DNA of 64,000 bases from contig JAPWAE010000009.1 in the NCBI GenBank assembly GCA_041432705.1, forward strand, positions 1-64,000, given 5' to 3'. The notes under the pieces are model-generated. The model saw only the letters and a program-made list of their open reading frames with translations. It had not been told where the DNA came from and made no database searches. Below, piece by piece: positions 58,052-64,000 of this stretch (positions are counted from its first letter, which is position 1; every line of letters starts with the position of its first letter). Made by a program: the position numbers and the translations under genes. Origin of the DNA: Pauljensenia sp018375675 (GTDB lineage Bacteria; Actinomycetota; Actinomycetes; Actinomycetales; Actinomycetaceae).

Positions 58052-59344
58052 ATGAGCGACGTGGTCGTCTGGTCCGCCGGCATGGTCATCCCGATCACCG
58101 CACCCTCGATCCTCGACGGCGCTGTCGCCGTGCGCGACGGGCGCATCGAGCACGTGGGAGCACGCGACTGGGTCGTCGAAACGCTCACGCAGCGCGGCCT
58201 TTCCTTCACTGAACGCCACTTTGACGGCGTGCTGCTCCCCGGCCTCGTCAATGCGCACACGCACCTGCAGTACACGGGCATGGCGTCCGTGGGCGCCGGG
58301 CAGTACCGCGGTTTTGACGACTGGGCACGCGCCTTCGACGAGGTCTACGACGCCGGCGGCCTGGACTGGGGAGGCGACGCGGCCGCGGGAGCGCGCCTGC
58401 TCCTGGCCAGCGGCACGACCGCCGCCGCCGACGTGGTGACGGACGCCGCCGCGGCCTCGGCCCTGCACGACGCCGGACTGCACGGCGTCGCCTACTGGGA
58501 GGTCATGAGCTGGTCGAACGAGGAGTGGCGGGCCCGAGGCGAACGCGAGGTCTCCGCATCCCTGGACGCCATGCCGACCCCTCCGGCCGTGGGCATCTCC
58601 CCGCACGCCCCCTACTCCCTCGACGCCGAGCCGCTACTGGATTTGCCGGACATGGCCAGGCGACGCGGCATGCGCATCCACATCCACCTGGGTGAGTCCC
58701 ACTCCGAGGCCGAATGGTCCGAGACGCGCACAACCGCCCTGGCCGACCTGTGGAAGAGCGAGCACTCCTCGTCGTTCACGGCGATGCGCTCGCGCGGCGG
58801 CGGCTTCTCCTCGACGCAGTTCGTCGATCAGCTGGGCGTCCTCGGACCCGACTGTCACGTCGCCCACGGCGTGTACATGCGCGCCGACGACCGCCGGCGA
58901 CTGCGCGCCCGCCAGACGGCCGTGGCGCTGTGCCCGCGCTCGAACCGCGTGATCGGCCTGGACGCGCCGCCCGTCGGCGCCTACCTCACCGAGGGCAACA
59001 TGATCGCGGTCGGCACGGACTCCCTGTCCTCCTCACCGTCGCTCGACCTCCTCGAGGACGTCGCCCTCCTCTTCGACCTGGCGCGATCCCAAGGCTACGA
59101 GGACCAGGACCTGGCGCGCCGCCTCCTGCAGGCCGCGACCCTGGGAGGCGCCACCGCGATGGGCCTGGCGACCGGCCCCGACCGCCTCGGTCAGCTCCAG
59201 TCGGGAGCGGTCGCCGACATGTGCGTCGTCGACGTGCCCGTCACCTCGATCGTGGAGACCATCGACACCGTCGCCCGCCACGGCGCCGGTCGCGTCGTCG
59301 AAACCATCGTGTCCGGACGCGTGCGCTACTCGGCCTCGCGCTGA
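58052..59344 (+). CDS. amidohydrolase of the SAH/MTA/guanine deaminase group
   Basis: 430 aa, GAAAGG before ATG 58052. TIM-barrel metal hydrolase with NAHTHLQYTG (metal His pair), 'RIHIHLGESHSE', 'CHVAHGVYM' and 'VGTDSLSSSPSLDLLED' (catalytic Asp). Motif spacing fits the MtaD/SsnA group that deaminates adenosine derivatives such as SAH or methylthioadenosine. Coupling to the SAH hydrolase upstream points to purine release from the methyl cycle. Exact substrate inferred only. Confidence 0.85.
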   Translation: MSDVVVWSAGMVIPITAPSILDGAVAVRDGRIEHVGARDWVVETLTQRGLSFTERHFDGVLLPGLVNAHTHLQYTGMASVGAGQYRGFDDWARAFDEVYDAGGLDWGGDAAAGARLLLASGTTAAADVVTDAAAASALHDAGLHGVAYWEVMSWSNEEWRARGEREVSASLDAMPTPPAVGISPHAPYSLDAEPLLDLPDMARRRGMRIHIHLGESHSEAEWSETRTTALADLWKSEHSSSFTAMRSRGGGFSSTQFVDQLGVLGPDCHVAHGVYMRADDRRRLRARQTAVALCPRSNRVIGLDAPPVGAYLTEGNMIAVGTDSLSSSPSLDLLEDVALLFDLARSQGYEDQDLARRLLQAATLGGATAMGLATGPDRLGQLQSGAVADMCVVDVPVTSIVETIDTVARHGAGRVVETIVSGRVRYSASR

Positions 59345-59397
59345 CCCTGTCGTTTCCCTTTCGCTCAGCCTCCCTTTCCCTTCGTTTGGAGTTTCGC

Positions 59398-59847
59398 ATG
59401 ACCGACGTGTCCCCGCTGATTGATGCCATGGGCCTCGCACCCCACCCCGAGGGCGGCCACTACCGCCGCACGTGGACCGCGCCCACGCAGGTGGACACTC
59501 CGCGCGGGAGCCGCCACAGCGCCTCCGCGATCATCTTCCTCCTCGACCGCGACGAGGAGGCCCGCTGGCACCTCGTCCACTCCGACGAACTGTGGATCTG
59601 GTCGGGGCCCGGAGCCCTCGAGGTGCACCTGGGAGGCAACGGGGACGCGCCCGAGGCCGACCCGCGCATCGTGACGTTGGGCTCTCCGGCCAGCACACAG
59701 GCATCCGATCCGAGCAACCCCGTGCAGATCCTCGTGCCCGCCGGCACCTGGCAGCGCACCTTCGCCCGCGGCGACTACGCGCTGGCCACCTGCGTCGTCT
59801 CCCCCGAGTTCACCTTCGACGACTGGAAGCTCGCCGAAGGCGTCTGA
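59398..59847 (+). CDS. DUF985 cupin family protein
   Basis: 149 aa, TTTGGAG before ATG 59398. Single cupin fold: 'PHPEGGHYRRTW', 'SAIIFLLDRDEEARWHLVHS' and 'GTWQRTF', typical of DUF985 ('cupin_5') proteins. Metal ligands may be the His residues in the middle strand. Function undefined; probably co-transcribed with the amidohydrolase 53 bases upstream. Confidence 0.88.
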   Translation: MTDVSPLIDAMGLAPHPEGGHYRRTWTAPTQVDTPRGSRHSASAIIFLLDRDEEARWHLVHSDELWIWSGPGALEVHLGGNGDAPEADPRIVTLGSPASTQASDPSNPVQILVPAGTWQRTFARGDYALATCVVSPEFTFDDWKLAEGV

Positions 59848-59991
59848 TCCCGACGGCACAATGTCCCACGGCGCGGACGCGCAGGGAACCATCACGCCAC
59901 GGGACCCCTTGAACGCGCGAGCACCCCGGTTCGGGCATAGGGTGGGACCATCCGCTCGACCAATACGGGCGGCTCGTTCCAAGGAGGAAAC

Positions 59992-60144
59992 ATGGGTCTG
60001 GAAGATCTGAAGAAGCAGGCTGAAGAGGGTCTCGAGAAGGCTAAGGAAACCTTCGGCGAGGAGAACGTCGAGAAGGCCGTCGATGCTGCCAAGGACAAGG
60101 CGACCGAGGTCGTCTCCGATCTGAAGGACAAGTTCCAGAAGTGA
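59992..60144 (+). CDS. 50-aa Lys/Glu-rich helical protein (MT0933-like)
   Basis: AAGGAGGAAAC before ATG 59992, stop TGA at 60142. Starts MGLEDLKKQAEEGLEKAKET and then continues as an amphipathic helix ending SDLKDKFQK. The start and the DAAKDKA segment match the 81-aa protein at 53948, so the two are related. Family members are called antitoxin-like in some annotations, but no toxin gene is next to it. Followed by a strong terminator. Confidence 0.85.
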   Translation: MGLEDLKKQAEEGLEKAKETFGEENVEKAVDAAKDKATEVVSDLKDKFQK

Positions 60145-60153
60145 TCTGACGGG

Positions 60154-60184
60154 AGGGCCGGGCCGATGTGGCCCGGCCCTTTCG
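60154..60184 (+). terminator. terminator after the 50-aa helical protein
   Basis: AGGGCCGGGCC (60154-60164) and GGCCCGGCCCT (60170-60180) with a GATGT loop, followed by TT. Confidence 0.85.
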
Positions 60185-60377
60185 CATCCCCACGCGGCAC
60201 TGTGTCCCATCCCCCACCCCCACAAGACCCCAACGATTCCAACGTTTTTCCAGCCCACGCCTCGTTCCATTGTTTCGTGCATCGAAATGACGCCAGCGCA
60301 TTTTTCGGCGCACCGATACTCTCGTCGAGTCAGACCCGCCCACAGGGGCGGGATTCCCCACGTCACCGGGAGGCCCC

Positions 60378-61241
60378 ATGCGCCGCTCTGTCCGTTCCCT
60401 CGCTGCCGTTGCCGCCGTCGCGGCCCTCGGCCTGGCCGCCTGCACGGGCGGCACGAGCTCCTCTTCTTCCGCCGACGCCGAGCAGACCTACGGCCCCGGC
60501 GCGCTGCCGACCGTGACGGAAGGCAAGCTCACCGTCGCCACCTCCGATCCCGCCTACTCGCCGTGGATCCTGGACAACGACCCGGCCTCGGGCGAAGGCT
60601 ACGAGTCGGCCGTCATTTACGCCCTGGCCGAGGAACTCGGCTACACCGCCGACAACGTCCAGTGGGTGCGCGCTACCTTCGACTCGTCGATCACCCCCGG
60701 CGCCAAGGACTGGGACCTGAACATTCAGCAGTTCTCCATCACCGACGAGCGCAAGAACGCCGTCGACTTCACCTCCCCGTACTACACGACCACCTCGGCG
60801 ATCATCGCCAAGGCTGGCACCCCGGCCGCCGACGCGAAGTCCATCGCTGACCTCAAGGACGTCCTGATCGGCGTCCAGGCCGGCACGACATCGCAGCAGT
60901 TCGCTTCCGATCACCTGGAGTCCGGCCTGAGCCAGAAGCTGCAGATGTTCAACTCCTCCGACGACACGGTCCTGGCCCTGCAGACGGGCCGCGTGGACGC
61001 GATCGTCGTCGACCTGCCGACCGCGTTCTACATGGTCTCCGCGCAGATCGATGACGGCGTCATCATCGGCCAGTTCGACGACACGACGGGCGGCGAGGAG
61101 TACGGCATCGTCCTGCCCAAGGGCTCCAAGCTAACCCCCACGGTCTCCGCCGCGGTCGATCGCCTGGCCTCATCCGGCAAGCTCACCGAGCTGCAGGAAA
61201 AGTGGCTGAACGAGGCACAGAACGTGCCCACCCTCAAGTGA
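60378..61241 (+). CDS. amino-acid ABC transporter substrate-binding lipoprotein (second system)
   Basis: 287 aa, GGGAGG before ATG 60378. Signal peptide with lipobox LAAC (Cys about 22), Ser-rich linker, then a SBP_bac_3 fold ('LTVATSDPAYSPWI', 'DLNIQQFSITDERKNAVDF', 'GVQAGTTSQQF'). First of a three-gene importer in the order binding protein, permease, ATPase. Only one permease gene is present, so the permease probably acts as a homodimer. Confidence 0.93.
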   Translation: MRRSVRSLAAVAAVAALGLAACTGGTSSSSSADAEQTYGPGALPTVTEGKLTVATSDPAYSPWILDNDPASGEGYESAVIYALAEELGYTADNVQWVRATFDSSITPGAKDWDLNIQQFSITDERKNAVDFTSPYYTTTSAIIAKAGTPAADAKSIADLKDVLIGVQAGTTSQQFASDHLESGLSQKLQMFNSSDDTVLALQTGRVDAIVVDLPTAFYMVSAQIDDGVIIGQFDDTTGGEEYGIVLPKGSKLTPTVSAAVDRLASSGKLTELQEKWLNEAQNVPTLK

Positions 61242-61253
61242 GGCCCCACACTC

Positions 61254-62126
61254 ATGAGTGACTACTCGAGTAACGCGGCGGCCGCGCTCACCGTTTCGGC
61301 GGTGGAGCGTGGCCGTCGCGCTTATCGGCGCAAGCAGACGGTCCGGTCTATTCTCATCTCCCTGGCCTCCACGATCGTGGTCGCGGGAGTCCTCATCGCC
61401 GTGGTCGTCAACTCCGACGGGTGGGAGGCCACCCGCAACACCTTCTTCAACGGCAAATACTTCGTCGAGGCCTTCCCCCAGGTCCTGTCCGGCCTGTGGC
61501 TCAACATCCGGATCCTGCTGATCTCGGTGCTGGGCGTCGCCGTCTTTGCGACTCTGCTGGCGGCCGCGCGCACGCTGGCCGGTCCCGTGTTCTTCCCGAT
61601 CCGCTTCCTGGCGGCCGCGTACACGGACATTTTCCGAGGCGTCCCCTTCCTGGTCGTCCTCTACCTGATCGGCTTCGGCATCCCCGCCCTTAACCCGACG
61701 ACGCGCATCCCAACCGCGTTCCTGGGCACGGTCGCGCTGATCCTCACATACTCCTCGTACGTCGCCGAGGTGCTGCGCGCGGGTCTGGACTCCGTGCACC
61801 CCTCCCAGCGTTACGCGGCCCGCTCGCTGGGCCTGTCCCACGGGCAGACGCTGCGGATGATCATCGTGCCGCAGGCGATCCGCAAGGTCACGCCCGCCCT
61901 CATGAACGACTTCATTTCCATGCAGAAGGACGTCGGCCTGATCTCGGTCCTGGGCGCGGTCGACGCGATCCGTTCGGCGCAGATGGTCCAGGCCAAGACC
62001 TACAACATGACGTCCTACGTCGTCGCCGGCCTGCTGTTCATCATCTTGTCGTTCCCCTTCATTCGCCTGTCGGACTGGTACACGGCCCGACTGCGTAAGC
62101 GCGAGCAGATGGGAGGCACCGTCTAA
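61254..62126 (+). CDS. amino-acid ABC transporter permease (second system)
   Basis: 290 aa. Extended cytosolic head of ~30 residues, five to six helices, and the HisM-type blocks 'AYTDIFRGVPFLVVLYLIGF' and EAA loop 'RYAARSLGLSHGQTLRMIIVP'. Stop TAA shares one base with the next ATG. Probably a homodimer because no second permease gene is present. Confidence 0.93.
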   Translation: MSDYSSNAAAALTVSAVERGRRAYRRKQTVRSILISLASTIVVAGVLIAVVVNSDGWEATRNTFFNGKYFVEAFPQVLSGLWLNIRILLISVLGVAVFATLLAAARTLAGPVFFPIRFLAAAYTDIFRGVPFLVVLYLIGFGIPALNPTTRIPTAFLGTVALILTYSSYVAEVLRAGLDSVHPSQRYAARSLGLSHGQTLRMIIVPQAIRKVTPALMNDFISMQKDVGLISVLGAVDAIRSAQMVQAKTYNMTSYVVAGLLFIILSFPFIRLSDWYTARLRKREQMGGTV

Positions 62127-62905
62127 TGTCGGTCTCCATGAATTACGAGGCCTCCCCCACCTCGGACAACAACACCCCGGTCCTGCGCGCTGTCGGCGTC
62201 GTCAAGCGCTTCGGCGACAACGTCGTCCTGCGCGGCCTGGACCTGGACGTCGCAGCGCACGAGGTCGTGGTCCTCCTGGGCGCGTCGGGCTCGGGTAAGT
62301 CAACGCTGCTGCGCTGCGCAAACCTGCTGGAGCGGGTGGACGACGGCCAGATTTTCCTGGCCGGCGAGGACATCACGGACCCGCGCGCGAACGCGGATCA
62401 GATCCGCGCGCGCATCGGCGTCGTGTTCCAGCACTACAACCTGTTCCCACACATGTCGGTGCTGGACAACGTGACGCTCGCGGCCCGTAAGGTGCACGGC
62501 TGGGAGAAGGATCGCGCGCACGCGCGCGGCATGGAGCTGTTGGACCGCATCGGCTTGAAGGACAAGGCGAAGGAGTACCCGGATCGCCTGTCGGGTGGCC
62601 AGCAGCAGCGCGTCGCCATCGCACGCGCGCTCGCCACGAACCCGGAGCTACTCCTGCTGGACGAGATCACGGCGGCACTGGACCCGGTGCTCGTCGGCGA
62701 GGTCCTGGACCTCGTGCGCGAGATCAAGGAGCAGGGCTCGACCATCCTCATGGCGACGCACGAGATCAGCTTCGCCCGCCAGGCGGCCGACCGCGTCGTG
62801 TTCCTGCGAAACGGACAGATCGTCGAACAGGGCCCGCCCGAGCAAGTCATCGACAACCCGCGCGAGCAGGCCACCAGGGACTTCCTGGCGCGCATCTTGC
62901 ACTGA
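62126..62905 (+). CDS. amino-acid ABC transporter ATP-binding subunit (second system)
   Basis: 259 aa. Walker A GASGSGKST, 'GVVFQHYNLFPHMSVLDNV', signature LSGGQQQR, Walker B LLLLDEITAALDP and H-loop THEISFAR. Same subfamily as the 9816 protein. Strong terminator just after the stop. Confidence 0.94.
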   Translation: MSVSMNYEASPTSDNNTPVLRAVGVVKRFGDNVVLRGLDLDVAAHEVVVLLGASGSGKSTLLRCANLLERVDDGQIFLAGEDITDPRANADQIRARIGVVFQHYNLFPHMSVLDNVTLAARKVHGWEKDRAHARGMELLDRIGLKDKAKEYPDRLSGGQQQRVAIARALATNPELLLLDEITAALDPVLVGEVLDLVREIKEQGSTILMATHEISFARQAADRVVFLRNGQIVEQGPPEQVIDNPREQATRDFLARILH

Positions 62906-62920
62906 GACGTGGAAAACCAG

Positions 62921-62957
62921 AAGGGGGGTGGCCAACGATGAGTTGGCCACCCCCCTT
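62921..62957 (+). terminator. terminator after the second amino-acid importer
   Basis: AAGGGGGGTGGCCAAC (62921-62936) and GTTGGCCACCCCCCTT (62942-62957) form a 16-bp stem with a 5-base loop, then TGTCG. Confidence 0.88.
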
Positions 62958-63033
62958 GTCGTCGTTCTGCCGCTTTCCCTTGATGCCTGAGCCTCACTGT
63001 CGGGTGCTGTGGTGCCCGACGCTGGGGCAGTGT

Positions 63034-63109
63034 GGGGGTTTTGCAGCATTAGGGGCGCTGTTGCTGCGTGTCGCCGGCGTGTCGTAACTCTAATGCTGCC
63101 ATTCCCCCC
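63034..63109. repeat. 76-bp GGGGG...CCCCC hairpin element, copy 3
   Basis: The left arm is GGGGGTTTTGCAGCATTAG and the right arm CTAATGCTGCCATTCCCCCC. It is in opposite orientation to copy 1, whose reverse complement aligns well. The centre contains TCGCCGGCGTGTCG, the reverse complement of the shared CGACACGCCGG core. Confidence 0.8.
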
Positions 63110-63142
63110 ACCGGGGCAGCCTGACTGAGCGGTGTGGTGCCC

Positions 63143-63209
63143 AAAATGCAGACCACCTCGCCAAACAACGGCGAAAAAGGGCTACTGCGGGTGAGGTGGT
63201 CTGCGTTTT
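63143..63209. repeat. long-armed hairpin
   Basis: AAAATGCAGACCACCTC (63143-63159) and GAGGTGGTCTGCGTTTT (63193-63209) match at 16 of 17 positions, with a 33-base loop carrying a small GCC/GGC stem. It follows the 76-bp element by 33 bases. No other copy was seen in this window. Non-coding. Confidence 0.7.
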
Positions 63210-63339
63210 GTGCAATCCCAGGAGCGCGAACTGCTCGCGTACACGTCGGCGAGCGCCCTAATTACCCATCCATTCCCGCAGGGATCCTTTCAGAGGAAAG
63301 AGCTAGCCCACTCGCACCGCAGATGCTAAGGTATCTATA

Positions 63340-63360
63340 CGTACGGATAATGTCCGTACG
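63340..63360. promoter_or_regulatory. palindromic operator of the toxin-antitoxin operon
   Basis: CGTACGGA and TCCGTACG flank TAATG, a perfect 8-bp inverted repeat 18 bases before the antitoxin ATG and overlapping the likely -10 region (TATAC/TAATGT). This is the usual place for autorepression by a ribbon-helix-helix antitoxin. Confidence 0.7.
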
Positions 63361-63378
63361 AGCGAAAGGGGAATTGAT

Positions 63379-63687
63379 ATGAGCATTGCAAAGACACAGC
63401 GTTTGGAACTACGCCTCACCGAGGAACAGAACACTCTCATTCGCAGCGCGGCTACATACACGTCTCGTAGCATCAGCGATTTCGTCCTCTCCGCAGCCAC
63501 ATTGGAGGCAGAGCGACGTCTCGCCGACCAGCGCTTCTTCATTCTGAACGAAGAGGAGCACGCCCGCTTCGAAGAAATCCTTGCGGCCTCGCCGACGGAC
63601 GATCCCAAGCTGCGCAAACTCTTTGATCGCCCCTCGCCCTTCGGCACTCACATCGACCTGAACACACCGAGCGCCTCCAAAAACTGA
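63379..63687 (+). CDS. DUF1778 (TacA-like) antitoxin
   Basis: 102 aa, GAAAGGGG before ATG 63379. N-terminal ribbon-helix-helix ('TQRLELRLTEEQNTLIRSAA', 'SISDFVLSAATLEAERRL') binds DNA. The C-terminal region wraps the toxin ('DQRFFILNEEEHARFEEIL'). The stop shares one base with the toxin ATG. Classical DUF1778-GNAT arrangement, autoregulated through the palindrome at 63340. Confidence 0.92.
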   Translation: MSIAKTQRLELRLTEEQNTLIRSAATYTSRSISDFVLSAATLEAERRLADQRFFILNEEEHARFEEILAASPTDDPKLRKLFDRPSPFGTHIDLNTPSASKN

Positions 63688-64000
63688 TGTACGTATCAGT
63701 CCTGCAAGAGCCACGGCCTCTCGAGCGGAGGGACGACCGGTCGCGCTTCCAATCGGGCAACACTGAGATAGACGATTGGTTCCACCGATTTGCGTGGCAG
63801 AATCACCGAGCCGGAAACGCTCGCGTCTTCGTCACAACGCAGGAACCAGAGACACTTGGTTTCTACGCCCTATCGATGGGGGCAGTGCAGCGCAGCAAAC
63901 TCCCAGATGCCCTCAAACCTGGCCAACGACCGGAGCCATGCCCAGTTCTCCTCCTCGCGCGACTCGCCGTCGATCAGCGCGCGCAGGGACGAGGCATAGG
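63687..64000 (+). CDS. GNAT-family acetyltransferase toxin (TacT-like), truncated by window end
   Basis: At least 104 residues from ATG 63687 (TGATG overlap); the frame runs off the window. Starts with the family pattern 'FQSGNTEIDDWFHRFAWQNH' and reaches motif A 'LLARLAVDQRAQGRGI', the acetyl-CoA pyrophosphate loop. TacT toxins acetylate charged tRNAs and stop translation; the antitoxin encoded just upstream neutralises it. The catalytic Tyr lies beyond the window. Confidence 0.92.
   Translation, partial: MYVSVLQEPRPLERRDDRSRFQSGNTEIDDWFHRFAWQNHRAGNARVFVTTQEPETLGFYALSMGAVQRSKLPDALKPGQRPEPCPVLLLARLAVDQRAQGRGI

Overview
The window looks like the chromosome of a high-GC Gram-positive actinobacterium, most likely of the Actinomyces/Schaalia group. 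The evidence is strong G+C codon bias, many GTG starts, many apparently leaderless starts, and the actinobacterial cell-division/Ser-Thr kinase cluster fhaA-fhaB-pstP-rodA-pbpA-pknA-pknB followed by trpG, a small membrane gene, a class E-like sortase, a DUF881 gene and crgA. The genus is inferred from protein style, not from a database match. I saw no tRNA, rRNA or CRISPR array.

Layout. 1-213: tail of an IS256-type transposase. 712-8861: patatin, GtrA, S9 oligopeptidase, two tandem paralogous membrane-anchored proteins, and a fused RNase HI. 9816-12877: polar amino-acid ABC importer. 13119-14203: AzlCD exporter. 15285-18892: S33 peptidase and membrane/TPR proteins. 19109-22334: a five-gene, lower-GC, translationally coupled cassette bracketed by a 30-bp direct repeat and starting at a poly-C tract. 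22454-26356: nrdF and an LPKAG-anchored surface protein. 27003-36574: the FHA/phosphatase/kinase/peptidoglycan operon. 37603-43704: trpG, sortase, crgA, DUF364, rhomboid and PPIase genes. 43937-48511: WXG100-like and PPE-like proteins followed by two tandem mycosin-like subtilases. 48576-53728: a run of small membrane proteins, partly paralogous, around a HAD phosphatase. 53948-60144: a small helical protein, a MacB-type ABC pair, an SAH-hydrolase/deaminase/cupin group and a second small helical protein. 60378-62905: a second amino-acid ABC importer. 63379-end: a DUF1778/GNAT toxin-antitoxin pair cut by the window edge.

The most unusual content is non-coding. The long intergenic gaps hold several repeat families of fixed length: (i) four 97-bp arrays of six GGATAGG sites, three direct at 19-bp steps, a 21-bp centre, then three inverted at 19-bp steps, two arrays in each of two convergent gaps; (ii) three 105-bp elements with 13-bp terminal inverted repeats; (iii) three 76-bp hairpins beginning GGGGG and ending CCCCC; (iv) two nearly identical 116-bp GC-rich hairpins plus degenerate relatives. 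Separately, a 14-bp word GACGAGGCCGGGGC recurs about ten times in both strands, inside genes and between them, sometimes as inverted pairs, in the manner of a DNA uptake sequence. All counts and alignments were made by eye.
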